This document shows, piece after piece, positions 1 to 6,065 of a stretch of 14,066 nt of DNA. The notes under the pieces are model-generated. The model was not told the origin of the DNA, did no database searches, and worked only from the letters and a program-made list of their open reading frames with translations. Source of the stretch: Aquifex aeolicus (GTDB taxonomy: Bacteria > Aquificota > Aquificia > Aquificales > Aquificaceae); the NCBI GenBank assembly GCA_011375045.1, contig DRNB01000108.1, forward strand, positions 1 through 14,066. The letters run 5' to 3'. Within the stretch, counting starts at the first letter, position 1. Each line of letters begins with the position of its first letter. The translations under genes were made by a program, and so were the position numbers.

Positions 1-150
1 GATAAGGAGCTCCAGAAGTATCTCAGGATACTGAAGCTGCTGGATTCGGAGGAGCTCGAGGGTTATCTGAAGGACATAGGCATAGAGGCTGAAAGGTTCG
101 GCGAGCACGTTAAGTACGCCCGGGACAGCGTCGAAGCCTTTACCACCTAA
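1..150 (+). CDS. C-terminal end of an unidentified protein (partial)
   Basis: An open frame enters from the left edge in frame 1 and gives 49 residues before a TAA stop. The tail is charged and helix-like (Lys/Glu/Leu-rich at first, ending DSVEAFTT) with no cysteine, no recognisable catalytic motif and no membrane segment. I do not recognise the family from this fragment. Its codon use (ATA, AGG, CTC/CTG) matches the rest of the window, which supports a real gene. Its stop codon interlocks with the stop of the oppositely oriented RCK gene (bases 147-150 are shared), so the two genes converge with no room for a terminator. Confidence 0.7.
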   Translation, partial: DKELQKYLRILKLLDSEELEGYLKDIGIEAERFGEHVKYARDSVEAFTT

Positions 151-842
151 GAGGAAACGGTGCTCCGGAGGTTCTCGACCTGCTCCAGGCTGCCGAGAAC
201 TATGAGTCTGTCCCCCGCCTCCACCACGGTCCTGCGGGGAGGGTTGATGAGGAGCTCTTTACCCCTCACGAGGGCGAGCAGAAGACCGAACACCTCCTCG
301 TTGAAGAAACTGCTTATGGCTCTGCCTCTCACGGGGGACCTCCCGTCGACGGGAACTATCTCCAGCATGTAGGGGGCGGTTTCGGACAGAAGTATCTCCC
401 TGAAGAAGCTCGCCAGCTCCGGCTTCAGAACGGCGATGGCGACGGACCTCCCGCTGATGCTCTCGGGAAGGTAGGTGAGATCCGCTCCCGCTCTCCTGAG
501 CTTCTCCTCGTTCTCGGGTCTGGTTACCCGGCAGGATATAAAGAGATCGGGGTTAAGCTCCCTCGCGGTTACCACTATAAACATGTTCTCGCTGTCGGAG
601 GAGGTGTTCACAAGGAGTCTCTCGGCGGACCTTATGCTCGCAAGCTCGAGGATCTCCTCCTCCTTGGCGTCCCCCGTAACGACTTCGATGCCGGGGAAGG
701 CTTCCGCGCACTCCTGAGCTCTGCTTCTGTTCGATTCGATCACCACCACCCTCTCCCCGAGGCTTCTGAGCGTTTCCACTATGGCGAACCCCGTTCTTCC
801 CAACCCCACGACTACCGTGTGTCCCTTCAGTCCTTCGAGCAT
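147..842 (-). CDS. Stand-alone RCK protein (TrkA-N/TrkA-C), K+ transport or channel regulator
   Basis: This 231-residue soluble protein has the two-part layout of RCK/KTN regulators of K+ channels and Trk/Ktr transporters. Residues about 8-125 form a Rossmann fold with the dinucleotide motif GLGRTG (13-18), an acidic residue (Glu35) at the end of the second strand for the ribose, and the family's GDAKEEEIL segment (58-66). Residues about 150-230 match the TrkA-C ligand domain, ending in the usual GDRLIVLG strand (210-217). The length is close to KtrA. The ATG at 842 is chosen because the frame upstream runs antisense through folK and the Rossmann fold begins just after it. No Shine-Dalgarno sits at normal spacing, and a -10-like sequence lies about 9 bases upstream, so translation may be leaderless. 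No pore gene is visible nearby. The short leader before the Rossmann motif (LEGLKGH) resembles the linker of fused channel-RCK proteins, so this may be a detached channel module. Confidence 0.85.
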   Translation of the reverse strand: MLEGLKGHTVVVGLGRTGFAIVETLRSLGERVVVIESNRSRAQECAEAFPGIEVVTGDAKEEEILELASIRSAERLLVNTSSDSENMFIVVTARELNPDLFISCRVTRPENEEKLRRAGADLTYLPESISGRSVAIAVLKPELASFFREILLSETAPYMLEIVPVDGRSPVRGRAISSFFNEEVFGLLLALVRGKELLINPPRRTVVEAGDRLIVLGSLEQVENLRSTVSS

Positions 843-850
843 AATGAAGT

Positions 851-860
851 ATTTTAAAAT
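851..860. promoter_or_regulatory. Self-complementary A/T -10-like element between the RCK gene and folK
   Basis: The gap between the two divergent start codons is 30 bp (843-872). It contains the perfect palindrome ATTTTAAAAT, which reads TAAAAT (five of six matches to TATAAT) on both strands: 855-860 on + and 856-851 on -. Projected start sites lie about 6 bases before the folK GTG and about 2 bases before the RCK ATG. No convincing -35 box is seen on either side. Promoter function is inferred from position and symmetry only. Confidence 0.4.
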
Positions 861-872
861 CCCACCGGAAAC

Positions 873-1409
873 GTGAGGGAAAGGAGACGCGTCTTTCTTG
901 GCTTGGGAAGCAACGTGGGGAACAGAATAGCCTTCATCCTCAGAGCCGTTGAGGAGCTCGCGGAGAGGTTCGGGGTGCTGGACGTCTCCACCGTTTACGA
1001 GAGCGACCCGTGGGGTGTGGAGGAACAGCCTCCCTTCCTCAACTGCGTGGTGAAGATGGAAACGTCCCTGAGTCCCCGGGATCTGCTGAGGGAGCTTCAG
1101 AACATAGAGAGGAAAATCGGCAGAAGGCACAGGTTCCGGTGGGGTCCCCGGGAGATAGACATAGATATACTCCTCTACGGCGGGGAGACGATCAGGGAAA
1201 AGGATTTAGAAATACCCCATCCCCGTATGGGGGAGCGGGACTTCGTCCTCATCCCCCTCGTGGAGGTGGAGCCTGAGGTGAGGGATCCCCGCAGCGGAGT
1301 TCCCTACCGCTCCCTCCTCGGGAGCATGACCTCCTCCCTCAGACCCTTCTGCTGCGTTATCCTGAGGTTTCCTTGGTCTTTACGTAGCGCTCCCAGTTCT
1401 CCGGATTGA
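873..1409 (+). CDS. folK: 2-amino-4-hydroxy-6-hydroxymethyldihydropteridine pyrophosphokinase (HPPK)
   Basis: HPPK transfers pyrophosphate from ATP to 6-hydroxymethyl-7,8-dihydropterin in the cytosol, the step before dihydropteroate synthase in folate synthesis. The protein shows the family's start GLGSNVGNR (10-18), the YESDPWG loop (43-48), the HPPK signature RWGPREIDIDIL (89-100) with the metal-binding pair Asp96/Asp98, and IPHP with His116. The start is GTG at 873 because a TAA lies in frame at 855-857 and no other start codon intervenes. At 178 residues it is about 20 longer than typical HPPK. The extra tail (residues 162-178) is read from DNA that also encodes, on the other strand, the end of the nifS-like gene. 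The tail is rich in Ser, Arg and Pro, looks unconserved and is probably a read-on after loss of an earlier stop. The upstream neighbour is the divergent RCK gene. Confidence 0.95.
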   Translation: MRERRRVFLGLGSNVGNRIAFILRAVEELAERFGVLDVSTVYESDPWGVEEQPPFLNCVVKMETSLSPRDLLRELQNIERKIGRRHRFRWGPREIDIDILLYGGETIREKDLEIPHPRMGERDFVLIPLVEVEPEVRDPRSGVPYRSLLGSMTSSLRPFCCVILRFPWSLRSAPSSPD

Positions 1410-2586
1410 AGGGGGACAGGCTTCTGAGCCACTTGACTATCTTGGGGAACTCTTCCGCCACGTAGGCTACGTCCTCCTCCGTGTTTTCCCTGCCGAAGCT
1501 GAAGACTATCGATCCGTTGGAGACCTCCTTGGGTATGCCGATGGCGGAGAGGACGTGGGACTGCTTGAGAGCCATGGAAACGCAGGCGGAACCCGAAGCG
1601 GTCTCTATACCCATGAGATCGCACCTCAGGAGCATTGCCTCCCCCTCTATGAAGTGCACGATGAGTGAAAGGTGGTGGGGGAGTCTCTGGGTGGGGTGTC
1701 CCGTGAACTCTATGTAGTCGAGGTTCTCCTCTATAGCCTTCTTCAGCCTGTCCCTGTATGAGGAGAGGCGCTTCATCCTGTCCTCGAGCTCCCTCAGCGC
1801 CAGCTCAGCCGCCGCTCCGAAGCCGACTATGCCGGGGACGTTCTCCGTTCCCGCTCTCACCCCCCTTTCCTGAACTCCCCCCTCGATGAGGGGCTTCACC
1901 TTCACCCCCTTTCTCGTCCACAGGGCACCCACACCCTTGGGTCCGTACATCAGGTGGGCGGTGAAGGAGGCGCAGTCCACACCCCACTCCTGAAGGTCAA
2001 CGGGGTAGTGTCCCAGCGTCGGTGCCGCGTCCGTATGAAATATGACCTTCGGGTTCTTCTCCTTGGCAGCTCTGACCAGCTGGGCTATGTTCTGTATAGT
2101 TCCTATCTCCCTGTTGGAGTGTCCTATGGAGACCAGAACCGTATCCTCCCTGACCGCCTCCCTGACCGCCTCCGGATCTATGAGTCCGTATCGATCGGGC
2201 TTGAGGTAGGTGATCTCCCAGCCTTCCCTTTCGAGGGTTCTGCAGGGGTGGAGGATCGAATGGTGCTCTATCTCCGTCGTTACTATGTGGTTTCCCCTCC
2301 TCCTGTAAGCTGCCGCTATACCCTTTATGGCGAGGTTGTTGGCTTCGATGCCTCCCGAGGTGAAGATTATCTCCTCGGGCGTGCCTGCCTTTATCAGCTC
2401 CGCTATCTGCTCCCGGGCTCTGTTTACAGCCTTCTTTGCCATCTGTCCGAAGCTGTGGAGCGACGTGGGGTTGCCGAACTTCTCCCTGAAGTAGGGGAGC
2501 ATGGCTGAGAGAACCTCCTCAGCCACGGGGGTGGTGGCTATATGATCCAGATAAACCGTCTTCTCACCTTCCTTCCTCTCGAACAT
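1357..2586 (-). CDS. NifS/IscS-like class V aminotransferase-fold protein lacking the PLP lysine
   Basis: This 409-residue protein aligns by eye along the whole IscS/NifS fold: LDHIATTP near the N-terminus, EHHSILH (His108 in the place of the IscS PLP-stacking His), HSNREIG, HTDAAPTLG (Asp186), RAGTEN, and ASGSAC with the sulfur-accepting Cys335. Two cofactor residues differ. The segment that reads S-x-x-H-K-x-Y-G-P-K-G in cysteine desulfurases reads SFTAHLMYGPKG here, so the Schiff-base Lys is Leu212 (codon CTG, 1953-1951). The Gln after the DA motif is Pro189. The fold looks intact and full length with no stop or frameshift, so this is not simple decay. Canonical desulfurase chemistry is doubtful, and sulfur binding or scaffolding is possible but inferred. 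ATG 2586 is preferred over TTG 2592 because AGGAGG sits 8 bases before the ATG and only 2 before the TTG. The gene follows mrp by 13 bp and is probably translationally coupled to it. Its 3' end overlaps folK by 53 bp. Confidence 0.88.
   Translation of the reverse strand: MFERKEGEKTVYLDHIATTPVAEEVLSAMLPYFREKFGNPTSLHSFGQMAKKAVNRAREQIAELIKAGTPEEIIFTSGGIEANNLAIKGIAAAYRRRGNHIVTTEIEHHSILHPCRTLEREGWEITYLKPDRYGLIDPEAVREAVREDTVLVSIGHSNREIGTIQNIAQLVRAAKEKNPKVIFHTDAAPTLGHYPVDLQEWGVDCASFTAHLMYGPKGVGALWTRKGVKVKPLIEGGVQERGVRAGTENVPGIVGFGAAAELALRELEDRMKRLSSYRDRLKKAIEENLDYIEFTGHPTQRLPHHLSLIVHFIEGEAMLLRCDLMGIETASGSACVSMALKQSHVLSAIGIPKEVSNGSIVFSFGRENTEEDVAYVAEEFPKIVKWLRSLSPFNPENWERYVKTKETSG
2145..2173. repeat. 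12-bp tandem repeat, about 2.4 copies, inside the nifS-like gene
   Basis: The unit CCTCCCTGACCG occurs twice back to back (2145-2156, 2157-2168), followed by five more matching bases. On the coding (-) strand it gives the duplicated four-residue string EAVR-EAVR in a surface-helix region. It keeps frame, so it is a harmless slippage-type duplication. Confidence 0.85.
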
Positions 2587-2594
2587 ACTCAAAA

Positions 2595-2600
2595 CCTCCT
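2595..2600 (-). promoter_or_regulatory. Shine-Dalgarno of the nifS-like gene, overlapping the mrp stop
   Basis: Read on the - strand, AGGAGG lies 8 bases before the ATG at 2586. Its first A is the last base of the mrp TGA stop (2602-2600). This places a terminating ribosome on the next gene's start and supports translational coupling. It also decides the start codon against TTG at 2592, which would have only 2 bases of spacing. Confidence 0.8.
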
Positions 2601-3646
2601 CAGCTGAAATTCTGGGCGAGCAAGCGGGCTATGCTAAGGAAAGCCTTTGCGGTTTCCGACTCGGGGTTGCCGACCACGACGGGCTCCCCCCTGTCCGAGC
2701 GCTCTGAAACCTCGGGATCGATGGGTATGGAGCCTAAAACCCTGATGCCATAGGCGGAGGCAAACTCCGCGGTCTTACCTCTGCCGAATATGTAGTACCT
2801 CTCCCCCGAATCGGGGCACACGAAGTAAGCCATGTTCTCTATAACTCCCAGAACGGGGATCTGAACCTCCCTGAACATGGTCGTTGCCTTTCTCACGTCG
2901 GCGAGGGCGACGTCCTGAGGTGTGGTGACCACAACCGCTCCCGTCAGCTCGACGTTCTGGGCGAGGGTAAGCTGAACGTCCCCCGTTCCCGGAGGGAGAT
3001 CGAGCAGGAGCACGTCCAGTTCACCCCACTCCACATCGAAGAGGAACTGGGTCAGCGCCTTCATCAGCATGGGACCCCGCCATATGACGGGGGTGTCCTC
3101 CGAGGGAAGCATGAAACCTATGGAGAGCACCTTCAGACCGAACTTCTCGAGGGGCAGAAGTCTGTTCTGCTCGTTGACCAAAACCCTCTCACCCTTCAGA
3201 CCGAGGATGGTGGGTATGCTGGGTCCGTAAACGTCCGCGTCCAGCAAACCTACCCTGTAGCCGAGCCGGGAGAGAGCGAGGGCGAGGTTCGCCGCCACCG
3301 TGGACTTGCCGACCCCTCCCTTACCGCTTCCGATGGCGATCAGGTGCTTCACACCCGGAACGGGTCTCTTCGCAAAGGCGGGCTGACCCACCGGCGCCTG
3401 AGATCTGGGAGGGGGTGAACCCGAGAAGCTGACGTTTACCCTTTCGATGTCGGAGAGTCCGAGGAGAACGCGCCTGACCCGCTCCCGGAGCGCGTCCTCG
3501 AGTCCCGCCTTCGGAAGGTAGAGGAGAAGATCGATCTCCTTGCCTATAACCTTCACATCCTTAACGAGCTGGGCGAGGTTTTCCTTCAACCCCAAGTCTT
3601 CGAGCTTTTCGTCTCTGAGAGCGTCCATGATCTCCTTGACTGCCAT
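2600..3646 (-). CDS. mrp: Mrp/ApbC-type P-loop Fe-S carrier ATPase with a C-x-x-S motif
   Basis: Mrp/ApbC/Nbp35 proteins are cytosolic ATPases that bind a [4Fe-4S] cluster at a dimer interface and deliver it to target proteins. This 348-residue copy has an N-terminal MIP18/DUF59-like region (about 1-75), a Pro-rich linker (78-97), the deviant Walker A GKGGVGKST (108-116), DADVYGPSIP (136-145), IWRGPM (188-193), DLPPGTGD (216-223), TTPQDVALAD (241-250) and ENMAYFVCP (270-278), in the family order. The usual C-P-x-C-G reads C-P-D-S-G here: Cys277 is kept but the second cysteine is Ser280 (codon TCG). The start is ATG 3646 because AGGAGG lies 6 bases upstream; the frame extends further but only as antisense of pheA. 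It is divergent from pheA and followed after 13 bp by the nifS-like gene. The family call is strong, but whether it can hold a cluster in the usual way is open. Confidence 0.93.
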   Translation of the reverse strand: MAVKEIMDALRDEKLEDLGLKENLAQLVKDVKVIGKEIDLLLYLPKAGLEDALRERVRRVLLGLSDIERVNVSFSGSPPPRSQAPVGQPAFAKRPVPGVKHLIAIGSGKGGVGKSTVAANLALALSRLGYRVGLLDADVYGPSIPTILGLKGERVLVNEQNRLLPLEKFGLKVLSIGFMLPSEDTPVIWRGPMLMKALTQFLFDVEWGELDVLLLDLPPGTGDVQLTLAQNVELTGAVVVTTPQDVALADVRKATTMFREVQIPVLGVIENMAYFVCPDSGERYYIFGRGKTAEFASAYGIRVLGSIPIDPEVSERSDRGEPVVVGNPESETAKAFLSIARLLAQNFS

Positions 3647-3652
3647 GAGGAT

Positions 3653-3658
3653 CCTCCT
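3653..3658 (-). promoter_or_regulatory. Shine-Dalgarno fixing the mrp start
   Basis: On the - strand AGGAGG sits 6 bases before the ATG at 3646. This settles the mrp start against the open frame that continues upstream into DNA coding for pheA on the other strand. Confidence 0.85.
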
Positions 3659-3704
3659 GAGGGAGCGGTTACTAAAAAGGATACAGCAAATCCCCGGCGG
3701 TGGT

Positions 3705-4832
3705 ATGACTGCTGTCAGCACCGATTCAGTTAAAATTAAAACTGTGAAGGAGATCGAGAAACTCAGGCAGAAGATAGACCTGATAGACAGGGAAATTCTC
3801 CGTCTTCTGAACGAGCGGGCGAGGATAGCCAAGGAGATAGGAAGAATTAAGAAGGAGCGCAACCTCGAAATCCACGTCCCTGAAAGGGAGCGGGCTATAT
3901 TTGAAAAACTGCTCAGGCTGAACAAAACGGAGTTCGGTGAGGAGTTCCCTCCGGAAGCCCTCGTTCACATATACAGGGAGATCATATCAGCCTGTCTATC
4001 CCTCGAAAAACCCCTCCGTATAGCTTACCTCGGACCCAAGGCGACCTTTACCCATCAGGCGGCTCTGGAGTTCTTTGGCTTCTCAGCCCAATACGTTCCG
4101 TGCACCACCATAAGGGACGTCTTCGCGGAGGTGGAATCCGAGAGGGCGGATTACGGGGTGGTTCCCGTGGAGAACACCATAGAGGGGGTTGTCAACTACA
4201 CCCTCGATATGTTCCTCGAAAGCGACCTCAAGATATCTGGAGAGATAGTCATACCCATCAGCCTGCATCTGCTCTCCTCCTGTGAGAACCTCGGCGAGGT
4301 GGAGAGGGTTTACTCCCACAAGGTAGCGCTTGGCCAGTGCCGGAAGTGGCTCGAGAAGAACCTGCCGCAGGCTCGCGTTATCGAAACGGAGAGCACAGCC
4401 AAGGCGTGCGAGATAGCTCTGGAGGAGGAAAAGACCGCAGCCATAGCCAGCGAGGTTGCGGGCTACACCTACCACCTCAACGTTCTGGCGCGGAACATAC
4501 AGGAGAGCGGGGACAACTTCACCCGTTTCCTCGTAATATCCCGAAGAAGGATGAAGCCCACGGGTAAGGACAAGACAAGCCTCATCTTCGCCGTCAGGGA
4601 CGAACCCGGAGCGCTCTACAGAGCGCTCGAAGCCTTCTACAGGAAGGGTATCAACCTAACCAAGATAGAGTCCCGTCCCTCCCGGAGGCGTGCGTGGGAC
4701 TACGTTTTCTTCGTGGATCTGGAGGGGCATCAGGAGGAGGAAAGGGTGAAGGAGGTCCTCGAGGATCTGAAGGGGAGGACCCAGATGGTCAAGATATTAG
4801 GCTCCTATCCGAGGGCGCTCCTGCGGGAGTGA
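3705..4832 (+). CDS. pheA: Bifunctional chorismate mutase / prephenate dehydratase (P-protein)
   Basis: This enzyme converts chorismate to prephenate and then to phenylpyruvate, the committed branch of phenylalanine synthesis. Numbered from ATG 3705 (375 residues), an AroQ-type mutase occupies about 17-100 (LRQKIDLIDREILRLLNERARIAKEIG region). The dehydratase spans about 104-280 (AYLGPKATFTHQAAL from 107, VPVENTIEG at 153-161, ESTAKA at 229-234, and DNFTRF at 270-275 carrying the conserved Thr-Arg-Phe). An ACT domain covers about 291-370, with GALYRAL (302-308) and ESRP (322-325), the usual phenylalanine-binding motifs, so feedback inhibition by Phe is expected. ATG 3705 has only a weak SD-like ggcgg before it. 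GTG 3744 (362 residues) also keeps every domain and has TAAAAT at leaderless spacing, so it is a real alternative. The gene is divergent from mrp, and its TGA abuts the stop of the TolC-family gene with no spacer. Confidence 0.93.
   Translation: MTAVSTDSVKIKTVKEIEKLRQKIDLIDREILRLLNERARIAKEIGRIKKERNLEIHVPERERAIFEKLLRLNKTEFGEEFPPEALVHIYREIISACLSLEKPLRIAYLGPKATFTHQAALEFFGFSAQYVPCTTIRDVFAEVESERADYGVVPVENTIEGVVNYTLDMFLESDLKISGEIVIPISLHLLSSCENLGEVERVYSHKVALGQCRKWLEKNLPQARVIETESTAKACEIALEEEKTAAIASEVAGYTYHLNVLARNIQESGDNFTRFLVISRRRMKPTGKDKTSLIFAVRDEPGALYRALEAFYRKGINLTKIESRPSRRRAWDYVFFVDLEGHQEEERVKEVLEDLKGRTQMVKILGSYPRALLRE
3731..3736 (+). promoter_or_regulatory. pheA: Possible pheA -10 box (TAAAAT) placed for a leaderless GTG start
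   Basis: TAAAAT matches the -10 consensus at five of six positions and lies in a local A/T island. Seven bases separate it from GTG 3744, so a transcript starting at normal distance would begin at the start codon itself. No -35 box is apparent. If ATG 3705 is the true start, this element lies inside the gene and is meaningless. Confidence 0.3.
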
Positions 4833-6065
4833 TCACAGTCCCAGCATCCTTTTGAGATCAGCGACTAAGGAGTTGTAGGCGTAGATGGATTCGAGGTAGA
4901 GGAGCTTTGCGCTCTCGTAGTTTCTGCGGGCGTCGAGCAGTTCGACCTGGGAACCCACGCCGTAGGCGTATCTTTCCGTGGCAAATCTCAGGGACTCCTC
5001 CGCCGCGAGAAGGGTATCCTCCCGTGCCTTTATCTCCTCCTCGGCGCTTCTTATGCGTGCCAGCAGGGTTTCCAGCTCGTTGAGGAGTTTCCTTCTGGTG
5101 AACTCTAACTCCCTGTCCACCTTAACCCTCTCCAGCTCCTCTTGGGCAATTCTGGCTACCCTGCTACCGCCTTCGAAAAGGGGAAGCTCCAGCTTGAGTC
5201 CGAGGTTGTATCCGTGGCGGAAGTCCTCTTTAAGTCTGCCGTTTGTGAAGTCCATTATGTTCTCCCAGTTGTAGTTAAAAAAGAAGGAGAGTCTGGGGTA
5301 GAACTCGGATCTGCGGGCTTCGACGGTGAGCCTTCTGAGCTCGAGGGTCTTTCGGAGGACCTTCAGCGTTGGGTTGTTCTCCTCCAAAAGCCTGTAGGGA
5401 TCCCCGGAGGGGATATCTGTCTTGAGGAGCTTTCCCTCCACGCTTACCTCCCCCGTAAGCCCCAGAAAGCTCTTGAGGCTGTTGAGGGAAGCCCTCAGGT
5501 CGCTCTGCGCCCTTATAAGATCCGCCCGTGCCTGTCTGAACTGCGCCCGTGCCCTCAGGAACTCGAATCGGGGAACCACCCCCTTCTCATACTTTTCCTT
5601 TACCATAAGGTAGTAGTTTTCCCAGTAAGTAAGGGATCGTTCCTTCTCCCTGAGGATCTCCCTCTTGAGAAGAACAGCCCAGAAGAGCTTTTCGACCTCC
5701 GCGAGAACCGTCTGCCTCACATCGCCGAGCACAAGCTCCTGAAGCTCCCTGCTGGTGCGGGCAAGTTCGAGAGCGGTCCACACGACCCTGTCGAAGAGGG
5801 ACTGGTTCAGGGTAAGGGTGGCGGAGTATTTGTCCGGAGGGACAAAGGCGGAGATGTAGTTTCTGTCCCACCTTATATAGGTGGCGGTGAGGTTAATTCT
5901 GGGAAGTATCCCCCCCTTCGCTTCCCTGATCCGCTCCTCCAGCTTCCTCAGATCGAGCTCCCCCTTCACAACCTCCAGCTGGTTTTCGAGGGCGAGGCGC
6001 TTGGCTTCTTCGAGGGTGAGGGAAAAACTGAGGGAAAAGGAGATCAGGAGGAGGAGCACCCTCAT
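4833..6065 (-). CDS. TolC-family outer-membrane efflux protein
   Basis: This 410-residue protein forms the outer-membrane channel of a tripartite efflux pump. The N-terminus (MRVLLLLISFSLSFS) is a short signal peptide, probably cleaved near residue 15-17 before LTLEEAKRLALENQ, the typical opening of TolC/OEP proteins. It contains two OEP repeats: long charged heptad helices (about 20-60, 100-215, 230-265 and 315-400) separated by strand-like stretches with alternating aromatics (INLTATYIRW..., LSFFFNYNW...). The segment RYAYGVGSQVELLDARRNYESAK near the end is the family's conserved late motif, and its counterpart KYEKGVVPRFEFLRARAQFRQA lies in the first repeat. Start ATG 6065 overlaps the stop of the membrane-fusion gene as ATGA, with GGTGGT 6 bases upstream, so the two are translationally coupled. 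The stop is directly adjacent to that of pheA. The substrate is not readable from sequence. Confidence 0.93.
   Translation of the reverse strand: MRVLLLLISFSLSFSLTLEEAKRLALENQLEVVKGELDLRKLEERIREAKGGILPRINLTATYIRWDRNYISAFVPPDKYSATLTLNQSLFDRVVWTALELARTSRELQELVLGDVRQTVLAEVEKLFWAVLLKREILREKERSLTYWENYYLMVKEKYEKGVVPRFEFLRARAQFRQARADLIRAQSDLRASLNSLKSFLGLTGEVSVEGKLLKTDIPSGDPYRLLEENNPTLKVLRKTLELRRLTVEARRSEFYPRLSFFFNYNWENIMDFTNGRLKEDFRHGYNLGLKLELPLFEGGSRVARIAQEELERVKVDRELEFTRRKLLNELETLLARIRSAEEEIKAREDTLLAAEESLRFATERYAYGVGSQVELLDARRNYESAKLLYLESIYAYNSLVADLKRMLGL

Noticed and set aside
1939..1947. The GPKG lysine (Lys217) as a substitute for the missing PLP lysine
   Set aside because: Canonical IscS/NifS carry this Lys in addition to the PLP lysine, so its presence does not by itself compensate. 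A structure would be needed to claim otherwise.
2145..2173. Tandem repeat as a CRISPR-like or regulatory repeat
   Set aside because: It is two in-frame 12-bp copies inside a coding helix with no spacers. Simple slippage explains it.
1954..2508. 184-residue + strand open frame antisense to the nifS-like gene
   Set aside because: It is a shadow of a conserved fold on the - strand, with no Shine-Dalgarno and no recognisable domain.
3647..3925. 93-residue N-terminal extension of mrp
   Set aside because: It reads as low-complexity Ser/Leu/Ile/Arg-rich antisense of the pheA mutase domain, whereas ATG 3646 has a strong AGGAGG 6 bases upstream.
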